Position numbers and translations under genes: made by a program
The notes under the pieces: generated by a model
The model's database searches: none
Told to the model about the DNA's origin: nothing
What the model saw: only the letters and a program-made list of their open reading frames with translations
Shown here: piece by piece, positions 49,265-59,132 of the stretch
Numbering within the stretch: the first letter of the stretch is position 1
How the letters are laid out: each line of letters starts with the position of its first letter
Assembly: GCA_036172665.1 (NCBI GenBank)
Contig: CM069875.1
Span: 18,383,806-18,447,805, forward strand
DNA length: 64,000 bases
From: Prosopocoilus inquinatus
Lineage: Eukaryota > Arthropoda > Insecta > Coleoptera > Lucanidae
Direction of reading: 5' to 3'

Positions 49265-52200
49265 CGTGATTATTATATAAAATTTCTGCGCGCATATCTG
49301 CTGGTATTACTAATAATTTCGTTTCTGTGTTTGGTTGAATTTTATATAAAATGCCATTTATAATTTCAAAATTTTTAGCTGCCCTTTGTAAAGCCGGTCC
49401 ACCGAATTGTTCATCGTTAATAGCTGCAATAATCTCTTGTATTTGTGCATCCTTAGATTGTAAGTTGATTAATTCCTTTGTTGAAATTAAAAAAGATGGA
49501 ACCTCTAAAGCTTTAGATTGATCGAATGTAGTTGCCTCCGTACAGGGATATCTAGAAAGAGCATCTGCATCCTTATTTGCGGATCCTTTTTTATGAAAAA
49601 TTTTATACGAATATTCCCTCAATTTGAGTGCCCATCGAACTAACCTGCTACCGGGAGTTTTTAATGATTGAAGCCAGCAAAGAGAATGGTGATCAGTTAC
49701 TATTATGAAATTTTTTAAGCCCCAAAGATACGATCTGAAGTACTCAACTGCCCAAACTGCAGCCAAACATTCTAATTCACTTATTGTATAATTTTTCTCA
49801 TACGGAGTTAGAGTGCGAGAAATATAAGACAAAGGATGAAGTTTACCAGATATATGATCTCTTTGAAGTAGAACAGCTCCAATACCCACACCACTAGCAT
49901 CTACGTGTAATTCTGTATCCGCCAATGGATTGAAATGATGTAAAAGAGGTGGACTTGCAAGCTTAGATTTCAGTATATTAAATGCAGTTTCTTGAGATCT
50001 TTCCCAGATGAAATTCGACTTGGATCCGATAATATTATAAAGAGGTTTAGCTATAATTGAGAAACCAGGAATGAATCTTCTGTAGTAATTGCATAAACCT
50101 AAGAAACTCTGCACATCTTTAACCTTTTTTGGAGTTGGAAAAGAAATTACCGCCTCAACTTTTCGATTGTCTGGTTGAATACCATTACCAGAGATGTTAA
50201 ATCCTAGAATATGTATGTTTTTATAAGCGTACTTACATTTAACAGGTTTTAGAGTTAGACCTGCATTTCTGATGCATTGGAAAACGTTATTTAAGCGATC
50301 TAAATGTTCATCAAAAGTTTTACTTACTACTATTATATCATCTAAATAAATAGCGACCTCTTTCCATTTTAGATCTTTAAAAACTGTATCCGTTAATCTC
50401 TGGAAAGTTCCCGGAGCATTACAGAGACCGAAACTAAGTCTATTAAATTCAAATAATCCGTCATTCGTTATGAACGCTGATTTATGCTTATCCTCTTCTT
50501 TAATCGCACACTGCCAATAACCGCTATTTAAATCTAAAGTTGTAAAATAACTATTGCCGCCGAGAAAATTTAAAATGTCATCGATTAGGGGCAGCGGATA
50601 AGCGAATTTGGTTGTAATTGCATTTAGTTTTCTGTAGTCGACACAGAAACGGTAGGTGTTGTCAGGTTTTTTAACTAAGACCACTGGGCTTGCAAACTGA
50701 CTATCTGAAGGACGAATTATACCTAACTCCAACATTTCTTGAATTTGATTTGAAATGATATTTCTTTCTTTAAGGCTCACTCTATAAGGACGCGATTTTA
50801 CCGGTGCATTATTTCCAATGTCAATTGTGTGTTCGGTTAAATGTGTCAGTCCTAACATTGATGAATCCCATGCCATAATGTCGTTATTATTTCGAAGTAA
50901 TTTACTTAACCTTTGTTTTTCTTTATCGCCCAATTCAGCACTAATATTAAAGTGTTGTTCACTTTGTACATTACAAACAAAGTTTTTGTTAAAATCAAAA
51001 TTTTCTTCATTGTAGGCTGTGTCATTAACAAAGTCATCAGTTTTGTATAAATAACCCAATACTGTTCCTTTACGTAATGTGGAAGCAAAGTTTCCATAAT
51101 TAAAAATATTTATTTGATGGTCACCTAGAACTTCAAAAGGATCGTTTAATTCTAATTTATTTTTATTCAGAAACTCCATTCTAGGAAAGAAAGTGTAAAA
51201 TGTTACTTTCTCATTGTTATTTAAATTATCTATTGTAACGTGACATTTTTTATTACATTTTCGTGCAATAACTACGTCTTCACATAGTTTAATTTTAATT
51301 ATTTTATTGTTCGAAATTTCATTTACAATTTCTTGATCAGGTAATGTATTCCATAGATCAACGCTACTATTTTGTATGGTATTGGATGCTTCTGTTTCCG
51401 TTTCCTTGTTTAAATGATATATTTTGATATTAATATTGGAATTTTTGAAGACATACAAGATCATATTTTTTATTATATCCCATTTACATCCATCTAACCC
51501 ACAGGCAATTTTGGGTATAGCTAATTTATTGATCTCGTTTATTGTCATGTGTTTTTTCAAATTGCATAAGCTATTAAAAATTGCTTCATAAGTAGGTTTT
51601 TCATTTGACTTGTTTTTTGTGACTAAATAATATATAAAACGCTTATTGATTTTGAGGAATGCTAAACCTCCCACTTTAGGATTTTGTTTTTTAAGTTGCG
51701 TAACATTGTTAAATTTTTCTTTAAAAACCCTTGCGATTCCCGAGGACATTTGAAAATCTCGCGCCACACAATGAGCTAAACTGTATTGTTTCGATATTTT
51801 AAATAAATCTCCGCATTCTTCCTTAATATTTGAATACGTTAACGTTGATTGAGAATGCTTAACAAAATCTGAAAAACATTTTTCGTAACTAATGGAAAAA
51901 TCTTCATTTTCTTTGAAAATATGTGGGGTATCCTGACCTATGCTAATACTAGAACGCTGCTGACCGTCGTTCGCTATCGTGTTACTTCCAAAGTCAACGT
52001 CCGTGTCGTTCTTAAACATTTTTATGCGGTCTTTTTTAAAAGTTACAGTGTTATTAATGAAATTTATGTTGGCCTGATTGTCCTTCAAAAAGGGATACCC
52101 TAAAATAATATGTGGTGCTAATTTATCAACAACTAAAGCTTTTATAGGATAGCTTTCTTCGTTTATGTTAATTACGATTTCAGTTATACCTATAGGATAA

Positions 52201-52478
52201 ACGTGATAATTATTTATTGTATTTAGGATTAATTCCTCTTTTAAAGGAGAAATTTTATTGGCAAAACAAGGTCTTACTAAATTGTATGATGAACCAGTAT
52301 CTAATATCGCTGTTATATATTTATTGTTTACTTTTCCTTTAATTTTAAGTATATTCGTATCTTTTAAAAATACAGGCGCTACGGTGGCTGGCGTTGTATT
52401 ATAAAATGTCCAATTTTTACTGTGACCTTTATTAACATTTTTATTATTATTACTTAGGCCCTCGCCGTTTGATTCCAA
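49212..52478 (-). CDS. pol: Pol: protease, macro domain, reverse transcriptase, RNase H
   Basis: The frame is open from the gag overlap and 52478 is a TTG, not a real start; translation enters by -1 frameshift. Numbering from TTG: protease DTGSS at 60-64 with ILGYPF near 125; macro domain 213-356; linker 357-555; reverse transcriptase about 560-765 with LDLNSGYWQ and YLDD at 711-714; RNase H about 850-970 with D860 (VDAS), E901/E903 (SELE) and D929 (TDHH); then the start of the integrase zinc finger. The polymerase and RNase H catalytic residues are intact. The frame ends at 49212 after a +1 shift that separates it from the integrase. An extra domain between protease and polymerase is unusual for Ty3/Gypsy Pol. 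Confidence 0.96.
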   Translation of the reverse strand: MESNGEGLSNNNKNVNKGHSKNWTFYNTTPATVAPVFLKDTNILKIKGKVNNKYITAILDTGSSYNLVRPCFANKISPLKEELILNTINNYHVYPIGITEIVININEESYPIKALVVDKLAPHIILGYPFLKDNQANINFINNTVTFKKDRIKMFKNDTDVDFGSNTIANDGQQRSSISIGQDTPHIFKENEDFSISYEKCFSDFVKHSQSTLTYSNIKEECGDLFKISKQYSLAHCVARDFQMSSGIARVFKEKFNNVTQLKKQNPKVGGLAFLKINKRFIYYLVTKNKSNEKPTYEAIFNSLCNLKKHMTINEINKLAIPKIACGLDGCKWDIIKNMILYVFKNSNINIKIYHLNKETETEASNTIQNSSVDLWNTLPDQEIVNEISNNKIIKIKLCEDVVIARKCNKKCHVTIDNLNNNEKVTFYTFFPRMEFLNKNKLELNDPFEVLGDHQINIFNYGNFASTLRKGTVLGYLYKTDDFVNDTAYNEENFDFNKNFVCNVQSEQHFNISAELGDKEKQRLSKLLRNNNDIMAWDSSMLGLTHLTEHTIDIGNNAPVKSRPYRVSLKERNIISNQIQEMLELGIIRPSDSQFASPVVLVKKPDNTYRFCVDYRKLNAITTKFAYPLPLIDDILNFLGGNSYFTTLDLNSGYWQCAIKEEDKHKSAFITNDGLFEFNRLSFGLCNAPGTFQRLTDTVFKDLKWKEVAIYLDDIIVVSKTFDEHLDRLNNVFQCIRNAGLTLKPVKCKYAYKNIHILGFNISGNGIQPDNRKVEAVISFPTPKKVKDVQSFLGLCNYYRRFIPGFSIIAKPLYNIIGSKSNFIWERSQETAFNILKSKLASPPLLHHFNPLADTELHVDASGVGIGAVLLQRDHISGKLHPLSYISRTLTPYEKNYTISELECLAAVWAVEYFRSYLWGLKNFIIVTDHHSLCWLQSLKTPGSRLVRWALKLREYSYKIFHKKGSANKDADALSRYPCTEATTFDQSKALEVPSFLISTKELINLQSKDAQIQEIIAAINDEQFGGPALQRAAKNFEIINGILYKIQPNTETKLLVIPADMRAEILYNNHDEPIKRTFRNFSNIRQN
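51411..51842 (-). other. TARG1/OARD1-like macro domain embedded in Pol
   Basis: Residues 213-356 of Pol. The order GDLF (223-226), SLAHCVARDFQMSSGIA (233-249), FKEKF, IYYLVTK (282-288), KPTYEAIFNSL, IPKIACGLDGCKW (321-333) and IKIYHL is the ALC1-like class of macro domains typified by TARG1/OARD1, which removes ADP-ribose from glutamate or aspartate side chains. TARG1 uses Lys84 and Asp125. The equivalents here are K288 and D329, with the same spacing of 41. The catalytic pair is therefore intact. Function in the element is inference: protection of its proteins or particles from host ADP-ribosylation is possible. Confidence 0.9.
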
Positions 52479-52480
52479 CA

Positions 52481-52526
52481 GGACAGAATTTAGGGCCTCG
52501 TGAAATTCTGTCCGTTCCGGTTTCCC
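52481..52526 (-). promoter_or_regulatory. -1 ribosomal frameshift signal at gag-pol junction
   Basis: In element sense the heptamer G GGA AAC (52526-52520) is in the gag frame. A 6-nt spacer follows (52519-52514), then a perfect 11-bp stem (52513-52503 with 52491-52481) with an 11-nt loop. The gag stop codon (52492-52490) lies at the base of the 3' arm. A -1 slip on the heptamer puts the ribosome in the pol frame, which has no stop from there on. This matches the standard retroviral architecture. Confidence 0.88.
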
Positions 52527-54268
52527 TGCGCTTTATTATATTGTTGATTTTTGTTAAAATATTCAGAATTTTTATTACATATCAATTCATTGTAACGTGA
52601 CGGATAATTAGCTCTATGAAAATTGTTTTGGGTTTGATAGCAAATATTAGCAGTATGGCCACTTCGATGACATAATTGACAAATAGGTCTGCCGTTCAAT
52701 GTTCTACTGCGATTTTGTAACGTGAAAGAATTATTTGGAATTCTATTTATGTTATTAGTAACTGGAGCTGGTTTTTGGTTAACTCCCCCACGGTGACTCT
52801 GATAATTTTGCCTATATTGATATAAGTTGTTATAGTTCCGTTTCGTGAAATTCTGATTGTAGTCAGGATAAAATTTCTGATTTTGATTAAACTTGATCTT
52901 AGTAAGCTCTAATTTAATTTGCTTCAATTGCTCTGCAATGTCTGTTACAGTATTCTGTAAAACTTGTGAATTTTGTAGAAATTGTGAATTTTGTACCGAA
53001 TGTGAGTTCTGTGACGTAGAACCATTCAGTTTACTTATGGTTTTCGGCAGTATCTCTGTTTTGAAAGAGTGACCTTCTCGTTCTGTTTCAGCTACATATT
53101 CAATGAAATTTTCAATTTCCCCGAGCGATGAAGGACGCGTTAAATTTATCATATATCTGTGATATGGTAATAACCCTGCAATAACTCGTTTAATAATGTC
53201 CGTTTCGGCCATATTTGGGTTAACCTCGTAACATAAGTCTAAAATATCGTAGTAATATGTTATTAATTGCTCATCTGTTTGTTGTCTGCGAGAAATTAAT
53301 CTAGCTTCAATATCTGTATCGTAACTCGGACCGATAAATTTGTTTTTAAATTCTTTTGTTGTCAATGTCCAGTCGGCATTTGGATGTCTTTTAACAAATT
53401 CCCGGAACCACACTGCAGCCGAATTTCGTAAAGAATTACCAAAATAACATAATTGAAGTGTATCATCCCACGCGTTCGACTGTGCAGCTAATTTATAATT
53501 TTTTAAGAAAAAAATTGCGTCATCGGAGGACGGATCAAAAATAGGTGGTGGGAAATATTTCGGTTTTGTAGGAGTTCGATTTTGAAGTAACATTGATAAT
53601 GTGTTATTGACTGTAGCAGGATTACTGTTTGAGAAATTATGAGATTCTTGTGATTCTAAAATAAAAGTGTCCGCTATGTGAGCATCCCTAACTGGTTTAG
53701 AACTTTTTCTAGAATTAGCTTGAGGAAATCTCACAGATTCATTAATTGTTTCTGTTGGCAACTGGAATCTTGTTGATTTTGGAATGGCACCGGTTTTTTT
53801 GATATTAGAATTTGGGGTAATTTCTGAGCCAACCACCTCGTCATAAGAGTTATCATTTGTCATACGAACTGACTCGAACATTTTTGATGAATTATTATCT
53901 CGGTCAAAAGCAATTTCGGGGGGTAGTACACTGTTAATAGAGAAACTTGAGGGCGGCGGCGGCGGGGGTATTTCTGAATTATCGGAAAGGCATTTAAATT
54001 TATTTATTTCTGGAGGAGTACTTTCCGGAAGAACTGTAATAGTGGTCGGTTCATTAATTGTAGTAACTATCGATGAAATTGGAGGAACCACGGGTTCTAA
54101 ATATTCACTTGCGGCAGGAACGGGTGTTTGACTAGGAGAACGCGGAATTAGCGAGCTCCTCGCGCTAGGGAAAAATACATCCTTTTCCAAATTTATCTCT
54201 ATATCGTATTTATTTTTGTCGTCTTCTTTGCTTTGTGAACGAGTCTTAGGTTTTTGTCGTTTATCCAT
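52490..54268 (-). CDS. gag: Gag
   Basis: The frame has 592 codons from an ATG. The first 230 residues are low-complexity and rich in Ser, Pro and Asn, with six consecutive Pro at 101-106. Residues about 235-395 form a Retrotrans_gag-type capsid region (LQLCYFGNSLRNSAAVWF, later YYYDILDLCYEVNP). Residues 410-510 are Gln/Asn-rich with a helical segment. A zinc knuckle C-x2-C-x4-H-x4-C lies at C530, C533, H538 and C543. The protein builds the particle and binds RNA. It ends at the stop inside the frameshift stem-loop. Forward-strand frames here are shadows. Confidence 0.93.
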   Translation of the reverse strand: MDKRQKPKTRSQSKEDDKNKYDIEINLEKDVFFPSARSSLIPRSPSQTPVPAASEYLEPVVPPISSIVTTINEPTTITVLPESTPPEINKFKCLSDNSEIPPPPPPSSFSINSVLPPEIAFDRDNNSSKMFESVRMTNDNSYDEVVGSEITPNSNIKKTGAIPKSTRFQLPTETINESVRFPQANSRKSSKPVRDAHIADTFILESQESHNFSNSNPATVNNTLSMLLQNRTPTKPKYFPPPIFDPSSDDAIFFLKNYKLAAQSNAWDDTLQLCYFGNSLRNSAAVWFREFVKRHPNADWTLTTKEFKNKFIGPSYDTDIEARLISRRQQTDEQLITYYYDILDLCYEVNPNMAETDIIKRVIAGLLPYHRYMINLTRPSSLGEIENFIEYVAETEREGHSFKTEILPKTISKLNGSTSQNSHSVQNSQFLQNSQVLQNTVTDIAEQLKQIKLELTKIKFNQNQKFYPDYNQNFTKRNYNNLYQYRQNYQSHRGGVNQKPAPVTNNINRIPNNSFTLQNRSRTLNGRPICQLCHRSGHTANICYQTQNNFHRANYPSRYNELICNKNSEYFNKNQQYNKAQGNRNGQNFTRP

Positions 54269-54814
54269 ATGTCTTCAAGTCAATGTCCGTTATTTTATGA
54301 AGAAGGAAAAAAAAGAAATTAAACACGTGTCATTTGTAACGCAATTACGGAATCTTATTACGTAAAGTAAAAATGCAAATAATGTAACTTCACGCATTTC
54401 CTGTTACGTTCGCGGTTTCAGAATTCGACACCATCCGCTTGCCTCCGTCATCAGAAAAAAAATATTTCATTAACGTAAATAATTAAAATATTACAATAAA
54501 TTATTTTATTTTCATTCCCGCACATATTATTATTATTATTATTAAATTTTGTTTAAAACAAGTCATGATTATAAATAATCGAAAACATATATATATAAAT
54601 CGGAGAAATACTATTAACATTGTATTAAAATTACTTGAAAATAGTTACCGTTATTTGAAACAAAATAAGTAACAGAATAATATCATCCTAAATTTTTATA
54701 TATAAGTACACGAAAAAGTGGTGCTTAAACGAATTCAAAAAAACTTTTCAAACAAATTCGTTAAATTACATTTTTGCATTACAAAAAAAAAATAAAATAA
54801 AATAGATCGCTTAA
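54269..54814 (-). other. 5' untranslated leader of the retroelement
   Basis: About 550 bp of AT-rich sequence between the primer site and gag. No frame of note. It presumably holds packaging signals and the env splice donor, neither of which I can point to. Confidence 0.6.
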
Positions 54815-54827
54815 GGCGCCTCCACCA
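54815..54827 (-). promoter_or_regulatory. Putative primer-binding site
   Basis: In element sense TGGTGGAGGCGCC begins two bases after the LTR end. The initial TGG fits the CCA end of a tRNA. The tRNA was not identified. Confidence 0.6.
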
Positions 54828-54829
54828 CT

Positions 54830-55205
54830 TGTCACGACCCTGGTAAGATCAAGGGTCGCAAAGGGGGGTTGCTCAGAGGGAGCAGTCGCTAGCTAGTAGC
54901 GGAGGTACCTTAATGGAATGTTGGAAAGTTAAAAATAAAAATAACCATACCTTTCAGAAGCGGTTTATTTGCAAAAACTCAAAGAATCCCTTCAGCAAGC
55001 AGAGCCCGGTAACCGCCAGGTGACGTCCACGGCACCGCACACACACACCCGTCTGTCTGTCTATCTATCTCCCCGCGACGCGTTTTCCTAGCGGTTTTAT
55101 TATGCCTGCCTGCTGAAGTCAGCAAATCATTTATCCAAATCTATAACTAATTAATTAAAACAGTTATAACAATAATTGATACCTACCTTAGCATCATTTG
55201 TGGCA
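54830..55205 (-). repeat. 5' LTR
   Basis: 376 bp, read as identical to the 3' LTR throughout. It carries the same AATAAA (54964-54969) and the 7-bp hairpin (54835-54841 with 54852-54858) next to the primer site. Confidence 0.97.
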
Positions 55206-55807
55206 ATACTTATAAAAAGAAAATTTCTAGTGACGAAATTATTAAAAATAAAGGTATATAACCTTATATCAGCTGAAAGCTACATTTAAGTGCTATCCAT
55301 TTCTGAAATAAAAAGTAAGCCGTTCCATTTAAAAAAAATGAGATACCGAATGTTTCGTAAGTATTGATTGCTCGGTATAATGCAAAAAGATATCTTAATT
55401 TTGTTCACATTTTTATAAAGGCCAAAGTCCTAAAAATATCGTGTTAGATTTTCATTCGTCTGTATTACCTCAGTAATCGGAAATTCATATTCAAACTGAC
55501 TGAATTTTTGCAAAATTCTTCAAGGAAAAAAAATTATTTTACGAAAGTTATTCAATGAAATCAATATATCTTTATACCGTTGTAATCAGCTCACTGTAAC
55601 GCATTAAAATATCTAAAAATATACAGGGTGTTCTATTAAAAAAAAATAAGTTTCCACGAACCACAATTTTCTGATCACTCTGTATAGTTCAAAATAATTT
55701 TATAATATGTCGCGTATTGTCTAGTATAAAATTCTTTGTAGACTGTTTTCCTAATTTTTTTCCCGTAAGCCTCACAGAAGAAATACGCATCGTTGGGCCA
55801 CCCTGCA
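55206..55807. mobile_element. Right part of the interrupted foldback element
   Basis: Begins with the ATAC target duplicate and pairs inverted with 43490-44254, ending gccaccctgca at 55807. Confidence 0.85.
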
Positions 55808-57462
55808 CAACAATACATATAACTTTGCTGCACAAATCATCGCGTCGGTACACAGTAAAAATATGTAATTATACTATTTTCATAAATATAAAATTACTCA
55901 GATTATCTATGTAAAATTAAATAATATGTATATATATACTCTTTTGTGTATTAATACACATGGTGTGACTATTTCCAGAAGTAACTTGTGTAAAGCCACC
56001 AAAACTTATGTGTTTTTACAACAGATATTTTAAATTCACAAAAAATATGTGCAAGTACATTTAAATAGGGAAAATTCCATATTATGATAATCGATACCAA
56101 ATATTTTACATACACAATCTTGTAATTTTACGTTGGTACTTCAGGAATATTATTGCGCAATATTATAATTTCTTGGAAAATATAAATTTTAGAAACGCTT
56201 GAAGAAACTCTCTTCAAATGACACAAGACAGAAACATTTTTAATCGAAAACTATGCTCAGAAGTGAATTTTAACGTGGATATGTGGATGGTTGTGCACGG
56301 GAGCTGTTTACGCGCTTGCATTATAGTTTGCAGGTTAGTAGTTAATTGCTAAGCAGATACAATATAAGTAAATTGTAACGGTAAATAAAACTTGAAGCAT
56401 TTTCTTACCCGTTAATACTTATCACAACATTTTAAATCACTATCCTGAAGGAATTGCACATAAAAGGTGAATCTGGTTATAATTATTATTCGGCTTCAAA
56501 AACCTGTACAAAAAATAATTATAATCTCAAAGAACGTAGAAATTATAGGTGAGTAATACTATCTAATAATTACAAAATATTTTAGAGAAGGTAAAATTTT
56601 ATATTGTGGTAAGTAAGTATTAATTGACTATTATTGAAATAAAGAGGTTCAAGTTTTACTTATAATAAATATGAAGAGTGAGATTTATAAAGAATGTAAA
56701 AAAAACGTTACCGGCTAGATAGGCAGGCCATTTTAAGTAAATGTTGTGAAAAATGTTATGTGAATATAGGGTCTTGTCTCAATTTGTTACAGAAATATAA
56801 GAGACCACAGTTTCAGTACCATACTGATAAATTTTTAGTTTTATGACGTTGACAATTAGTCGTCAGTTAAAAACATTATGGTATTATCGTGGGTGTCATT
56901 GTTTGGATGTGAAGTTTGCTAATGTGACTCCAACAACAAGTTGGTGATTTTTGTGCACTCACTATGAATTACTCTGTATAAAAATAAAATAGGCAAATAA
57001 GAATATTTATTTAACATTTATAATTTATTCTAGAATGGATCATTTGAGGTATTATAACCTGAGCCTTATATTTTTAGAAATGGTAAGCTTACCGTCAGTT
57101 TCTTTTTTAAGAAATTATTAATTTTACTACTTTCAGATAAAGTTAATAAAAATATATGACGTTCATCTGCTCGGAATACAAGTGAGAGATGGTTGTGACA
57201 TGATGCATTTGAATAAATTCATATTCAAACAAAAGATAAATATTAGTAAATTAATAATGTATAATAACTATTAGGAACCAGAATTTTATATTTTGTTCGA
57301 TTAATTACAAATGAGGCAGCAACGATGCTACAACCAAGAAATGCATGTTGCCTTATTCGAAATTGCCTGAACAAAGTATAAAATTCCGATTCCCAATTAT
57401 TGCATACATGAATGGTAATAAAACGTAAATAAAGTATGTAATTTATTACATTGTAACATGTA
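55808..57462. other. Unassigned AT-rich DNA
   Basis: No gene, motif or paired repeat recognised. Confidence 0.4.
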
Positions 57463-58327
57463 TACAGGGTTACAACTAATTAAAGGGCCACTATGGGGAT
57501 CTCTTAAACTATAAAAGATACAAAGATGGTTAAATTACAAAAAAGTTGCGCTATTTTGGAGTCTAATGAAATATTCAAAAGAATCTTTTCTACCTTCATT
57601 AGTTTCTGAAATATCTTCAAAAAACTGAAAATTCTATTTTTCGAAAATCTCGGATATCTTCCTTACTTATTAAAATAGATTCATGAAATTCGATATTTTT
57701 ATATTAAATTCGAAGAGCAATCGAATAGAGTCCGAAGAAATAGGGTAGGATTGACACTTGGGTATTATTATACCCCGTGATACAAAAGCAAAATGTGAAT
57801 ACGACCATACGACACACTTATGTTTTTCTTTTAAAACAAAATATCAAGATACTACAGAAGATTTTGAAAAAATATATCTAGTAGACGGATGCGTGTAAAC
57901 ATTCAGAACTAAAATTATTATTAAAATAATAAATCTTACTCAACTAGGTACTTATTTACATTTGTATTTAAAAAATTACTTTTTAACAAAATTCTTAGTA
58001 ACCTAATATTTTGTTTCAAAACAAAAACATAAATATTCATATAGTCGTATTCAAAATTTATTTTTGCGTTACGTGCTATGAATATCTAAGTAAAAACACC
58101 GAATTTTATGATTCTATCTTAAGAAATAAAGAAAATATTCGAGATTTTCTAACATGAGAATTTTCAGTTTTTTGAAGATATTTCAAAAACTAATGAAAAT
58201 AAAAAAGACTTTTTTCATTTTTTTTAGACATAAAAATAACGCAACTTTTCTGTAATTTAACCATCTTTGTATCTCTTATAGCTTACGAGATCCCCATAGT
58301 GGCCCTTTAATTAGTTGTAACCCTGCA
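57463..58327. mobile_element. 865-bp foldback element with cagggttacaac ends
   Basis: The left arm from tacagggttacaactaatta and the right arm read on the other strand from tgcagggttacaactaatta pair over nearly the whole element (blocks gccactatggggatctc, agatacaaagatgg, atatcttcaaaaaactg, tacgac). The centre is near 57895. No coding sequence. Confidence 0.9.
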
Positions 58328-58368
58328 GATACAAATGAGTGTTGGAATATTATATCAAAAATATGTAC

Positions 58369-58816
58369 ACTGTAAAAAGAAATATGTAAATTTACACAAA
58401 AAATAAATGGCTACCCAGTAACCACTTATTTATAGTGTAAAATAACTATAAATGTGTAATTATTTTTAGGATTGTAATTTCACAAAGTAAATTGTAAAAT
58501 TACATGAAGCTGTAGTAATTGAATTTTCTTTTTACAAAATGGTAATGTAATATTTCAAATGTGAATTGTAATTACACACATTGCATTGTAACCGAAGTAG
58601 ACATTCTTGATGAAATATTCCAGAGCTACATGTAATATTATATAACCATTGTGTAAAAAAGTTCAATTACTGTAGCTTCATATAGTTTTACAATTTACTT
58701 TGTGAAATTACAATCCTAAAAATAATTACACAATTATGAGTAATATTACACTACAAATAAGAGGTTACTGGGTAGCCATTTATTTTTTGTGTAAATTTAC
58801 ATATTTCTTTTACAGT
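58369..58816. mobile_element. 448-bp foldback element with actgtaaaa ends
   Basis: Arms of about 200 bp pair from actgtaaaaagaaatatg inward through aataaatggctacccagtaa and cacaaagtaaattgtaaa. The spacer is near 58575-58610. It lies 41 bp after the preceding foldback and just before the Harbinger transposase, to which it is not obviously related. Confidence 0.88.
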
Positions 58817-59132
58817 TAGTTTACTGACAAGTTAGGTATGATCGAAACAAATTTAAGTACCTACATGTAAAAAGTGAGAACTTCAAAACTTGCAATTTTT
58901 GCACTTAAGAAAGTTTGATTTCTCTTGTCTTTTCATAATAATCGTGATGGAGTATTATAGTACCCCATTACGAAATATTTTTACACTCCTTACTCTTCGA
59001 AGAAGTGCAAAATTTGCAAATTTTGAATCTGTTACTTTCCACCATAGAACACTCAAGAGGAGAAATGAAACGTCTATGTTAAATTTTGGCACCACGAATT
59101 TGCGCGCCGCTGGATGATCGATACCGGAAATT

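Larger units (their letters stand above)
44255..55205 (-). mobile_element. Ty3/Gypsy errantivirus-type retroelement with gag, pol and env
   Basis: This 10,951-bp element is on the minus strand. The flanking 4-bp direct repeat is ATAC (44251-44254 and 55206-55209). The 376-bp LTRs read as identical, so insertion is recent. The order is 5' LTR, primer site, leader, gag, pol (protease, macro domain, reverse transcriptase, RNase H, integrase), env, a 1.5-kb non-env tail, polypurine tract, 3' LTR. Pol is reached from gag by a -1 frameshift. A retroviral-type env with signal peptide, furin-like site and membrane anchor places it with insect errantiviruses. There is one frame break in pol and one in env. 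This would normally make the copy defective unless those shifts are tolerated in translation. Confidence 0.95.

Noticed and set aside
52476..52478. TTG as start codon of Pol
   Set aside because: The frame is open further upstream into gag and a -1 frameshift signal is present, so no independent start is needed.
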